This document shows, in pieces, positions 34,121 to 41,890 of a DNA stretch of 64,000 nt (within the stretch, counting starts at the first letter, position 1; every line of letters begins with the position of its first letter). The DNA is taken from contig CAWGNG010000011.1 in assembly GCA_963823895.1 (NCBI GenBank), positions 62,001 through 126,000 of the forward strand, read 5' to 3'. Below the pieces are notes generated by a model. The model did no database searches. It was not told the DNA's origin and saw only the letters and a list, made by a program, of their open reading frames with translations. The position numbers were made by a program, and so were the translations under genes. The DNA comes from G963675935 sp963823895 (GTDB lineage Bacteria; Planctomycetota; Planctomycetia; Pirellulales; Thermoguttaceae).

Positions 34121-35128
34121 TCAAATATCCTTGCCGACGTACGAAGTCAGCGTCTTCATGTAGTTGCCGCGTTGGAAGGCGGACGGGTCGGGGTAGTTTT
34201 CGTAGCTCATGCTGCCCTTGAGTTGCTCGACCGAGGTGTACTCATTCTCGTCCATCCACCGGCGCAGCGCGGCAACGATTTTGCCGACTTCGGCGATGCC
34301 CTTCTGGTAGAGGACGGAGGCGACCATTCCGACGTCGGCGCCGGCCAAGAGGGCCTTCAACAGTGCAGGGGCGTCGTGGATTCCGCCGGTGGCGGCCAGC
34401 GAGGCTTCGACGCGGCCGTAGAGGATGGCGATCCACCGTAGCGGCGTCAGCAACTCGGAAGGGGAACTGAGGTGTAGCTGCGAGTGCATTTCCAGCGAGT
34501 CCAGGTCGATGTCGGGCTGGAAGAAACGGTTGAACAATACCAGGCCATCGGCGCCGCCTTGCGCCAGCCGCACGCCCATGTTGGCCATCGCGCTAAAATA
34601 TGGACTGACCTTTACGGCCAAGGGAATCGAGATCGACTGTTTCACGGCGGCCACGAGGTCGAGGTAGCGGGATTCGACGTCTCGGCCCGTCCATTCGGCG
34701 TCGGCGGCCACGAAGTAGATGTTCAATTCGAGCGCGTCGGCGCCGGCGTCCTGCATCATCTTGGCATAACGAATCCAGCCGCCTTTGCTGGTGCCGTTGA
34801 GGCTGGCGATGACCGGAATATCGACCGCCTTCTTCGCCTTGGTGATGGTTTGCAGGTATTCTTCCGGGCCGGTGACGTAATCCTGCTCCTCGGGGAAATA
34901 GGTCAGCGACTCGGCGAAGCTGTCGCGGTGGAAGTCGTAGACTCGGGCGATCTCGTCTGCCTCGTGCTCGATCTGCTCCTCGAAGAGCGACGGCAGGACC
35001 GCGGCCGCCGCGCCCGCCTCCTGCAAACGCCGCAGTTGGTCGATTTGGGCGGTCAGAGGACAGGCCGAGATCACTAGTGGGTTCTTCAGTCGCAAGCCGA
35101 GATACGTCGTGCTCAGATCAGCGCTCAT
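34121..35128 (-). CDS. Dihydroorotate dehydrogenase-like FMN protein
   Basis: 335 residues, TIM barrel. Starts MSADLSTTYLGLRLKNPLVI, typical for the DHOD-like proteins found beside pyruvate:ferredoxin oxidoreductases and in dihydropyrimidine dehydrogenase PreA. Motifs: IPVIASLNGTSKGGW, ALELNIYFVAAD, IPLAVKVSPYFSAMANM (Lys), GADGLVLFNRF, LAATGGIHDAPALLKALLAG (FMN phosphate). The family's SCPN cysteine is replaced (ELNIYFV), so it is unlikely to oxidise dihydroorotate; the true enzyme is pyrD at 53 kb. Substrate unknown. Confidence 0.83.
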   Translation of the reverse strand: MSADLSTTYLGLRLKNPLVISACPLTAQIDQLRRLQEAGAAAAVLPSLFEEQIEHEADEIARVYDFHRDSFAESLTYFPEEQDYVTGPEEYLQTITKAKKAVDIPVIASLNGTSKGGWIRYAKMMQDAGADALELNIYFVAADAEWTGRDVESRYLDLVAAVKQSISIPLAVKVSPYFSAMANMGVRLAQGGADGLVLFNRFFQPDIDLDSLEMHSQLHLSSPSELLTPLRWIAILYGRVEASLAATGGIHDAPALLKALLAGADVGMVASVLYQKGIAEVGKIVAALRRWMDENEYTSVEQLKGSMSYENYPDPSAFQRGNYMKTLTSYVGKDI

Positions 35129-35319
35129 ATTTGCACCTTCTTGGAATGGGATTAGAAGCCGTTTTCACCCGCGAGAATTATACGGACCGGGCAAGTCCCG
35201 GCGCAAGAAAGACCGCAGGCCAAGCGGCTTTCGTCGCGGCCCGCGGGCAAGGAGAGTGAGTTTCGTTTCTTCGAGTTCGTAGCAACGAACGTACTCCTCT
35301 CGCTCCGCGAGAGGGAGGC

Positions 35320-35396
35320 GGAGCCCGAATCGCTTCGCGCGAAGGCCGAGCCGCTTCACGCGGGGCCTGAATCGCTTCACGCGGAGCGTGAAGAGT
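35320..35396. repeat. About 3.5 tandem copies of a 21-bp unit
   Basis: Units of the type CCTGAATCGCTTCACGCGG repeat at 35321-35342, 35343-35363 and 35364-35384 with few differences, followed by a partial unit. Each unit contains a small palindrome (GCTTCGCGCGAAG in the first). It lies between two leftward genes, 12 bp downstream of the next gene's start side, with no ORF. Confidence 0.65.
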
Positions 35397-35409
35397 ACGC
35401 GTGGGCTGA

Positions 35410-36735
35410 TTAGTGGGTCAGGCGATCGACCATGAACAGCGAGTTGTCGGCCACGTTGAAGATCGGGCGGTAGGGATCCTTTTGCTGGCACCTGGCATTC
35501 TGACCGGGATACCAGACCAACTGGATCAAGAGTCCCCAGGATTCGTTGGTCTCGGCGACGTCGCCGCGACCCTGCTTGGGGAGCTTGTAGTTGATGCGGT
35601 TTTCGAGTGCGAAGCCCTGGCCCAGCGGGATCCAGAGGTCGGCGCCCAACAGCCCGTCGCCGTCGCCGGTGGCTCCGGCCCAGAGCCGGCCGTCGCCGCC
35701 GTTCTCGAAATTGCGGCGGACGAAGACGACAAACATGTCGGTCGGGTCGAGCTTGCCGATGTTGGTGACACGGTCTTTGTCGCTGGACACGCCGTAAGCG
35801 CCGTAGTAGCCGATTTCATAGGTGTCGTTGAGCACGTAGGCGGTTTCGCTACGGACTTGCTGCAAGTTGGCGTTGCCGTAGTAGATGTCGTGCAGGAAGT
35901 CGTAGGCGATGCCCCATTGGGCCCCGCAGCCAACGGCGCGGCGAAAGACTCCCGCGGTGGCGAAGTACTGCTTGCGGAAAGGGGCCTGGAAAAACTCGTT
36001 GTTGTCGGCAGTGAAGGCCGGCGCCCCGGAGAAATCGGTTTGCACGAAGTTGGCGCCGATCTGGTAGCCGCAGCCCCAAGGGTCTCCGAGCGGTCGCGCC
36101 AGATTGAGACCTTCGTTGACGCCGAAGTTGCCGTTGGTGCCGCGATCGAGCGGTCCCTTAAAGCCGTCCACTCCGCCAAAGACCGACAATCCGCGGAGGA
36201 CCTGGCCGCAACAGCCGTCGAAGACCTCCCAACCGGGGCAGCAGCGGCCGTCGGGGCAGCACTCGTCGCACGGCCCGCAATCGCTGCAATCGCCAGATCC
36301 TTCGCCGCAGCCGCACGAGTTGCAACCGTGCCGCGAGCCGGGCGGATCATTGCCAAAAATGCTGCCTGGGGGAATCGCTTCAAACTGGGTCTCGCTGGGG
36401 TCGGTGGCCTGCGGGCGGTCGGCGGGGGCCGCCTGCTTCTGGGTCGGAGTGGGGGACTCGTCCGGCAACGGCACCGTTTCCATCGCAGCCTGATCGTAGG
36501 ACGGTCGCTGTGCGATGCGGGGGCTTACCCAACGTTGGGCCATCGGCGTGGCTGCTTGTGGGCGTTTCAGCGCGCGCTGCTCCCAATCGAGCGAGGGAGT
36601 TGTGCGGGCGGCAGCGGCATTGTCGCTTTGCTGCCGAGCGTCCTGCCAGCCGTCGGTATCGGCGCTCGCCCGGATACCCCAGAGCGCGCCGCCGAGCAAC
36701 AAGACTCCAATCAGGCAAGTCTTGGTCAGGTTCAT
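35410..36735 (-). CDS. Exported cysteine-rich protein, probable outer-membrane family of planctomycetes
   Basis: 441 residues from ATG 36735 (GGAGGATC seven to ten bases upstream). Signal peptide MNLTKTCLIGVLLLGGALWG...ASA, a low-complexity linker, then a cysteine cluster (CNSCGCGEGSGDCSDCGPC, CCPDGRCCPGW) and a C-terminal beta-rich domain (GLSVFGGVDGFKGPLDRGTN, GYQIGANFVQTDFSG, WGLLIQLVWYPGQ) like the planctomycete family I recall as DUF6666. It probably forms a barrel or surface layer element. The disulfide-rich part suggests an oxidising compartment. Confidence 0.68.
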   Translation of the reverse strand: MNLTKTCLIGVLLLGGALWGIRASADTDGWQDARQQSDNAAAARTTPSLDWEQRALKRPQAATPMAQRWVSPRIAQRPSYDQAAMETVPLPDESPTPTQKQAAPADRPQATDPSETQFEAIPPGSIFGNDPPGSRHGCNSCGCGEGSGDCSDCGPCDECCPDGRCCPGWEVFDGCCGQVLRGLSVFGGVDGFKGPLDRGTNGNFGVNEGLNLARPLGDPWGCGYQIGANFVQTDFSGAPAFTADNNEFFQAPFRKQYFATAGVFRRAVGCGAQWGIAYDFLHDIYYGNANLQQVRSETAYVLNDTYEIGYYGAYGVSSDKDRVTNIGKLDPTDMFVVFVRRNFENGGDGRLWAGATGDGDGLLGADLWIPLGQGFALENRINYKLPKQGRGDVAETNESWGLLIQLVWYPGQNARCQQKDPYRPIFNVADNSLFMVDRLTH

Positions 36736-37122
36736 GTCTTGATCCTCCGTTGAGGGGGTCTTGTCTACGGAGCTTCCACGAGCGGAGCGTAGACGGCAAA
36801 ATTATCGGAGTTTCTGCAATCGGAACTTTCGTTAAAGTCGTAATAATCGGAAAGGTTTACGGACACTGCCGATTGCGGGAAAGCAGCCCAGATTACCAGC
36901 GGCGTTCGGAGAATCTCGCAGGTGCCACGAGGCGGTCAGCTATCAGTTTTCAGCAATCAGCCGGGCGGAGACGGGCATCGCCGCCGTTTCCCATCGTAAG
37001 TCGCTGGATACAAGTCAATTACGCTCTCGACAAGCTGAAAGCTGATCGCTGATAGCGGAGAGCGAAGGTTCGCGAGCGGAAATGATCTTGGCAAGGGACC
37101 GTGACGTGGCATAATACCTTGC
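36736..37122. other. Intergenic region with family C repeat copy 2
   Basis: No gene. Holds a family C palindrome (36932-37057) and the divergent promoters of the cysteine-rich protein and the nucleotidyltransferase operon, which I could not locate exactly. Confidence 0.55.
36932..37057. repeat. Family C palindromic element, copy 2 (inner part)
   Basis: GCGGTCAGCTATCAGTTTTC on the left is mirrored by AAAGCTGATCGCTGATAGC on the right around a GC-rich middle of about 75 bases. The outer arms (GAGCGTGTTTGGAA) seen in copies 1 and 3 are missing. Confidence 0.75.
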
Positions 37123-37944
37123 ATGACAAATCAGAAAATGGATAAGGTGGTGGTGCTCGCTCGCGGGCTGGGGACACGGATGCGTCGGAACGACGGGGGG
37201 GCCCAGGTCGATGGCCGTCAGGCGGCGTTGGCCGAGGCGGGTATCAAGGCGTTGATCCCCATCGACCGGCCGTTCCTCGACTATGTGCTGTCGGCGGCCG
37301 CAGATGCCGGTTATCGCCACGTGTGTCTGGTGATCGGACCGGAGCAGGAGGCGATCCGCGAATACTATGGCGGCAAGGTGGCGGCCGAGAAGCTCGATTT
37401 CACCTTCGCCTGCCAACCCGAGCCACGAGGAACTGCCGACGCCGTGGCGGCTGCCGAGGCATTCGCGGGCGACGATCCGTTCTCGGTGATCAATTCTGAC
37501 AACTATTACCCGGCCGCGGCGCTGCGGGCGTTGCGCGAGCAGTCGGGCCTGGCCGTGGCCCTGTTCGAGCGCGACGCCATGCTGACGGGCAACGTGCCGG
37601 AGAATCGGGTCAAGAGTTTCGCGGTGGGGAAGATCGACGAGCAAGGCCGCCTGTTTCGGATCATCGAGAAACCGGACGAGGCGACGCTGGCGTCGTTGCC
37701 GCGTCCGCTCTGGTTGAGCATGAACTGCTGGCGGTTTGGGCCGCCGATCTTCAACGCGTGCCGGGCGATAAAACCGTCGCCGCGGGGCGAGTTCGAGATT
37801 ACCGACGCGGTTCAACACGTGATCACGGTTCTGGGCGAACCTTTTGCCGCGATAAAAGTCCGCGCGCCGGTGCTCGATATGACTTGCCGCAGCGATATCG
37901 CAGCGGTGACGGCGCTTCTGGCCGGAACCAAGGTAGAGCTATGA
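37123..37944 (+). CDS. Sugar-1-phosphate nucleotidyltransferase-like protein
   Basis: 273 residues. N-terminal GLGTRMRRND corresponds to the nucleotide-binding GxGTR motif, with KALIPIDRPFLDYVLSAAAD following; SVINSDNYYP holds the metal-binding Asp, and FRIIEKPDE a conserved Glu-Lys. This is the NTP_transferase fold that makes NDP-sugars from sugar-1-phosphates. Its TGA overlaps ATG of the next gene, a GHMP kinase that would supply the sugar-1-phosphate. The specific sugar is not evident. Confidence 0.82.
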   Translation: MTNQKMDKVVVLARGLGTRMRRNDGGAQVDGRQAALAEAGIKALIPIDRPFLDYVLSAAADAGYRHVCLVIGPEQEAIREYYGGKVAAEKLDFTFACQPEPRGTADAVAAAEAFAGDDPFSVINSDNYYPAAALRALREQSGLAVALFERDAMLTGNVPENRVKSFAVGKIDEQGRLFRIIEKPDEATLASLPRPLWLSMNCWRFGPPIFNACRAIKPSPRGEFEITDAVQHVITVLGEPFAAIKVRAPVLDMTCRSDIAAVTALLAGTKVEL

Positions 37945-39329
37945 TCGAACTCTCGTTCCCCGGCGATTTGACCGACGCTGACGAACTGGCGACGCAGTTG
38001 TTCACCACCGGTTTGAGCAGGGGGGCTTGCCAAGCGAAGGCCGCCATGCTGGTTCGCGCGGCGTCGGCCTTGTCGGTCACCGGCGAGGCGCACCGCGGTC
38101 GCCCGCCGCTGGGGTTCTTTGTGCCGGGACGGATCGAGGTCTTGGGCAAACACACCGACTATGCGGGCGGGCGAACAATGGTGGCTGCGGTCGAGCGGGG
38201 GCTCTGCGTCGCCGCTCTGCCCCGTGATGATCGGCAGATGATCGTTATTGACGCGGCCAGCGGCGAAACCATCGTTTTTGCGATCGATTGCGAGTTGAAA
38301 CCGCAAACGCGCACGTGGTCGACCTATCCGGTGACGGTGGCCCGGCGGATGGCGAGGAACTTCCCCGGCGCGGTGCGGGGCGCGGACATCGCGTTTGTGA
38401 GCGACTTGCCGCCCGGTGGTGGAATGGGCAGTTCCAGCGGCCTGATTACGGCGATCTTTCTAGCAATGGCCGACGTCAATCGGTTGACCGCTCGCGATGA
38501 GTACTGGCACAACATCGGCAGCAACACCGATTTGGCCGGCTATCTTGGCGCGGTCGAAAACGGAGAGACATTCGGCACGCTGGAGGGGGACGACGGCGTG
38601 GGGACGTACGGCGGCAGCGAAGACCATACGGCAATCCTCTGCGCCGAGCCGAACCACATCAGCCAGTATGCTTTTTGCCCCGTCGAGTTCGAGAAGCTGA
38701 TCCCGATGCCGCCGGGCTACCTGTTTGTCGTCGCCGCCAGCGGAGTGACGGCCGATAAGAGCGATGCCGCGGCACGTGACAAGTACAATGCGGCCTCACG
38801 GCTCGCTGCGACGCTGCTCGATCTGTGGCGGCGTGAGACGGGGCGTGACGATCCGCACCTGGCCGCCGCGCTAGGGAGTTCGGCCGAGGCCGTGACACAA
38901 CTTCAGGCGATCGTGGAATCTGCCGATGTCGGGCCGTTTACCACCGAGGCGCTTCTGGCCCGGCTGGAGCACTTCATGTTGGAGAGCGGCGAGATCATTC
39001 CCGCGGCGGGCGATGCCTTGCTGCGGGGGGATCTGCGGGAGTTCGGCCGGCTGGTCGACGACTCGCAGCGCGCCGCCGAGCGGTTGCTGGGCAATCAGAT
39101 GGCCGAAACGATTTTCTTGGCGGCGTCGGCTCGCCGACTTGGCGCCGCGGCGGCGTCGGCGTTCGGCGGAGGATTCGGCGGCAGCGTTTGGGCGCTGGTC
39201 GAAACGGCGCGGGCCGACGATTTCTTGGCCGCCTGGGCCGGGGTATATAGCGAGAACTTCCCGCAGCACGCCGAACGTGCCAGCTTTTTCGCTACCAGCG
39301 CCGGGCCAGCGGCATTTCGGGTGTGCTGA
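37941..39329 (+). CDS. GHMP kinase, galactokinase-like
   Basis: 462 residues from ATG 37941. GRIEVLGKHTDYAGGRTMVA is the galactokinase signature (G-R-x-x-x-x-G-x-H-T-D-Y), PPGGGMGSSSGLITA the GHMP ATP-binding loop, and AFGGGFGGSVWALVE the third motif. It phosphorylates a sugar at C1 using ATP. Longer than bacterial GalK (~390), with extra length in the middle. It overlaps the upstream nucleotidyltransferase gene by four bases, so the two likely act in sequence in a salvage or glycan-precursor route. Exact sugar unproven. Confidence 0.85.
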   Translation: MIELSFPGDLTDADELATQLFTTGLSRGACQAKAAMLVRAASALSVTGEAHRGRPPLGFFVPGRIEVLGKHTDYAGGRTMVAAVERGLCVAALPRDDRQMIVIDAASGETIVFAIDCELKPQTRTWSTYPVTVARRMARNFPGAVRGADIAFVSDLPPGGGMGSSSGLITAIFLAMADVNRLTARDEYWHNIGSNTDLAGYLGAVENGETFGTLEGDDGVGTYGGSEDHTAILCAEPNHISQYAFCPVEFEKLIPMPPGYLFVVAASGVTADKSDAAARDKYNAASRLAATLLDLWRRETGRDDPHLAAALGSSAEAVTQLQAIVESADVGPFTTEALLARLEHFMLESGEIIPAAGDALLRGDLREFGRLVDDSQRAAERLLGNQMAETIFLAASARRLGAAAASAFGGGFGGSVWALVETARADDFLAAWAGVYSENFPQHAERASFFATSAGPAAFRVC

Positions 39330-39433
39330 GCCGTTATCACATAAGAGTTGTGCGATATGGTGGCTTCTATTGGCGGCATTGATGAGGCGGCCGAAATGCG
39401 AAACGGCGTCAAGGGCTGCCGGGAGGACTGCAA

Positions 39434-39547
39434 ACGACCCAAACCAATAAACTCAACGGCAAGCGAGCCCTGGTGACCGGCGCCGGCACCGGCATCGGGC
39501 GCGAAGTGGCCCTCGAATTGGCGCGACAGGGGGCCGACGTCGTCTCA
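39434..39547 (+). pseudogene. N-terminal fragment of a short-chain dehydrogenase
   Basis: Positions 39449-39544 code KLNGKRALVTGAGTGIGREV then ALELARQGADVV, the Rossmann start (TGxxxGIG) of a FabG-type SDR. GGGAGG lies seven bases before an ACG where ATG is expected (39434). After Asp-Val-Val the frame runs antisense into kdsB, whose stop is at 39557, so the rest of the gene is missing. A relic of a deletion that brought kdsB next to the GHMP kinase gene. Confidence 0.7.
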
Positions 39548-39556
39548 CAGGGGCTG

Positions 39557-40312
39557 CTAACCCGGATGCCGCTGTTTTTCGACAAAAGCCCGATAGTCGT
39601 CCGGGGTGTCGATGCCGAAGGTCGGTTCGTCGATCACGCCGACGAGGATCGCATGGCCGCGGTCGAGAACGCGAAGCTGTTCGAGTCTCTCGATCTGTTC
39701 CACTCGGCACGGCGGCATCGACGCCAATTCGAGCAGGAAATCGCGGCGATAGGCGTATAGGCCGACGTGCTGATGGAACGTCGGCGGAGTGGACGACAAG
39801 AGGGCGTCATCCCATTGCCGGGGATACGGGATGACGCTGCGGCTGAAGTACATCGCTCGGCCGGCCGCGTCAAAGACGACCTTCACGCAGGCGGGGTCTT
39901 CCAGTTGTCGGCGGCTGCGGATCGGCGTGGCCAAGGTGCTCATCACGGCTGCCGGGTTCGACTCCAACAGTTCGATGGCCAGGTCGATCGACGTTCCGGC
40001 GATTTCCGGCTCGTCGCCTTGCACGTTGACGATGATATCGACGCAGCTCATCCGCCGCGCCACCTCGGCCACGCGATCGGTGCCGCTGGGGGCCGTGGGG
40101 CTGGTCATTTCCACCTGGCCGCCGAATGAGCGGACTTCGTCGAAAATCTCCGCATGGTCGGTCGCCACGCACACGCCGGCGGCGCGGGCCGAGCGCCGCG
40201 CGGACTCGTAGGTGTGCTGAATCAGCGACTTGCCGGTCTCGCGCAAGAGGAGCTTTCGCGGCAGCCGCGTCGAAGCAAGCCGGGCAGGAATAATGATTTG
40301 GGCGGTGGTCAT
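39557..40312 (-). CDS. kdsB: 3-deoxy-manno-octulosonate cytidylyltransferase
   Basis: Activates KDO as CMP-KDO for lipopolysaccharide synthesis (CTP + KDO). 251 residues from ATG 40312, the usual length. Landmarks: IIIPARLASTRLPRKLLL (CTP-binding loop), CVATDHAEI, TAPSGTDRVAEVA, IIVNVQGDEPEI (metal Asp), KVVFDAAGRAMYFSRSVIPY, HVGLYAYRRDFL, and a GIDTPDDYRAF C terminus. It indicates a lipid A/KDO-type outer membrane, consistent with the barrel proteins nearby. An upstream open stretch passes through family A copy 3 and is not coding. Confidence 0.93.
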   Translation of the reverse strand: MTTAQIIIPARLASTRLPRKLLLRETGKSLIQHTYESARRSARAAGVCVATDHAEIFDEVRSFGGQVEMTSPTAPSGTDRVAEVARRMSCVDIIVNVQGDEPEIAGTSIDLAIELLESNPAAVMSTLATPIRSRRQLEDPACVKVVFDAAGRAMYFSRSVIPYPRQWDDALLSSTPPTFHQHVGLYAYRRDFLLELASMPPCRVEQIERLEQLRVLDRGHAILVGVIDEPTFGIDTPDDYRAFVEKQRHPG

Positions 40313-40337
40313 GGAATTCGCTGGACGGTCTTTTCGC

Positions 40338-40471
40338 TGACCCGCACTTCTCACCGCATGAGAAGAAAGGGGGCGCCGTGTCCGGTGGGGCAGACATTCC
40401 TGTCTGCCGGATGTGCCGCTGTCTCTCGCGGCAGACAGGAATGTCTGCCCCACCTTGGTGCGCAATGCGGG
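40338..40471. repeat. Family A palindromic repeat, copy 3 (with outer arms)
   Basis: Begins TGACCCGCACTTCTCACC (40338), core palindrome 40384-40454, ends GCGCAATGCGGG (40471). Here the leading TGA is not a gene's stop codon, showing that TGACCCGC belongs to the element. It lies between the divergent kdsB and zinc-operon genes. Confidence 0.88.
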
Positions 40472-40554
40472 CCAATTGCTCCAAGGGAAACCAGAACGTA
40501 GCCGATTTTTTCGCCGGGGGGTAGACGAATCGCCTGCTTCGCTCTACCATTGCG

Positions 40555-40570
40555 GTAATACGATGTAATA
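40555..40570. promoter_or_regulatory. Direct repeat GTAATA-N4-GTAATA before the zinc operon
   Basis: Two GTAATA hexamers separated by CGAT lie 22 bases before ATG 40592. They could bind the operon's own RHH protein or a Zur-type regulator, or simply form the -10 region. Suggestive only. Confidence 0.3.
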
Positions 40571-40591
40571 ATCTCTTCGAGACACTACCCC

Positions 40592-40876
40592 ATGAGCGCT
40601 CCAAGGAAGAAACAGGAAATCATCACCTTCAAGGTAGACGAGCCCCTTCTGGCGGCTATGAACGGGATGGCCAATCGATCGGAGTTTATTCGGGCGGCAA
40701 TTTTGTCGGCCCTCGACAGCGTCTGCCCGCTGTGCAAAGGGAGCGGCATCATGTCGCCCGACCAGCGCAAGCATTGGGTCGAGTTCGCCGAGCATCACGC
40801 CCTGGCCGAGTGCGACGATTGCCACGCCGTCCATCTGGTCTGCGAGGTTGATGCGGGGGAACACAAAGGAGATTAG
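40592..40876 (+). CDS. Ribbon-helix-helix protein with two cysteine pairs (possible metal-responsive regulator)
   Basis: 94 residues. Residues 9-45 (EIITFKVDEPLLAAMNGMAN, RSEFIRAAILSAL) fit a CopG/Arc-type ribbon-helix-helix. Then CPLCKGSG (two Cys) and CDDCHAVHLVCE (Cys, Cys, His, Cys) could bind one zinc. First gene of the zinc-uptake operon; the stop lies three bases before the next ATG and overlaps its ribosome site. NikR and similar RHH proteins combine DNA binding with metal sensing, so a zinc sensor for znuACB is a reasonable inference. Confidence 0.72.
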   Translation: MSAPRKKQEIITFKVDEPLLAAMNGMANRSEFIRAAILSALDSVCPLCKGSGIMSPDQRKHWVEFAEHHALAECDDCHAVHLVCEVDAGEHKGD

Positions 40877-40879
40877 TGG

Positions 40880-41890
40880 ATGTTGCGGCCCGTCGATCGA
40901 ACGTGCAGCGAAGATTGTGTTCGCTTCCCGCGAGTCTTTCGCGTCGGGCTGGGCACGGTTGGAGTCGCACTTTGTTTCATCATTGGCTGTGGCCCGGCGG
41001 CCGAGAAGAACCCGGCCGATGGACGATTGGCGGTGTTTGCGGGCATTCCGCCCTCGCGGTATCTCGTCGAACAGATCGGCGGGAAGCACGTGAAGGTCGA
41101 TGTGTTGGTTCAACCGGGACAGGACCCGCACACGTTCAATCCCGGTCCGCAGCAGGTCGTCGCGCTGGGCCGGGCAGCGGTTTTTTTCCAAGTCGGTATG
41201 CCGTTCGAGACGGCGGTGTTGGAGAAGGTTCGGGAGGGCAATCGGCGGCTCGTGATCGTCGACACGACGGAGGGCATCAAGAAACTGCCGCTCGTCGGCC
41301 CGTGTTGTGACGAGAGTGGCCATGACCATCATGCGGTGAACGAGGCGGAGGAGTTGGATCCGCACGTTTGGCTCTCGCCGCCGTTGCTGAAGACGATGGC
41401 CGCGAACATCGCCGAGGGCCTCTGCCGAGCCGATCCTTCGCACGCCAGGGACTATCGCCGCAACTTGTCCTCGCTCGATTGCCGTCTTGATGTTCTTCAT
41501 CGACAGGTCGGGCGGAAACTCGCACCGTACCGCGGCCGGTCCTTCTGCGTTTTTCACCCGGGCTTCGCCTATTTTGCCGATGCGTATGGTCTGAAAGAAA
41601 CGGCAATCCAGCTTGGCGGCCAGATGCCTACCGGCAAACACCTTTTTGCTCTGATCGAAAAGGCGAAGGCGGAAGGCGTGAAAACCGTCTTTGTGCAGCC
41701 GGAGTTCGATCCGCAAAGCGCCCGGGCCGTCACCGAGGTGCTCGGCGGTCACGTCGTGCCGCTCAACGGACTGAGGGAGAACGTCATTGACGACATCGAG
41801 GACATCGCAACGAAAATCGAGAAGGCGATGCCGGAAGGCAGGCCGCAAGAAACGAAGCGGACGAAGATTGGAAGGGGGAGGCTGCCGTGA
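40880..41890 (+). CDS. znuA: Zinc/manganese ABC transporter substrate-binding lipoprotein
   Basis: 336 residues. A hydrophobic segment ends in the lipobox FIIGC (Cys37), so it is membrane-anchored. It belongs to the cluster A-I metal-binding proteins: GQDPHTFNPGP (first metal His), DPHVWLSPPL (second His), CVFHPGFAYFADAYGL (third His) and VQPEFDPQSA (Asp). A short Asp/His loop (GHDHH at about 150) resembles the ZnuA histidine loop, favouring zinc. AAGGAG upstream of ATG 40880. TGA overlaps the znuC start region (ATG-free GTG 41887). Confidence 0.9.
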   Translation: MLRPVDRTCSEDCVRFPRVFRVGLGTVGVALCFIIGCGPAAEKNPADGRLAVFAGIPPSRYLVEQIGGKHVKVDVLVQPGQDPHTFNPGPQQVVALGRAAVFFQVGMPFETAVLEKVREGNRRLVIVDTTEGIKKLPLVGPCCDESGHDHHAVNEAEELDPHVWLSPPLLKTMAANIAEGLCRADPSHARDYRRNLSSLDCRLDVLHRQVGRKLAPYRGRSFCVFHPGFAYFADAYGLKETAIQLGGQMPTGKHLFALIEKAKAEGVKTVFVQPEFDPQSARAVTEVLGGHVVPLNGLRENVIDDIEDIATKIEKAMPEGRPQETKRTKIGRGRLP

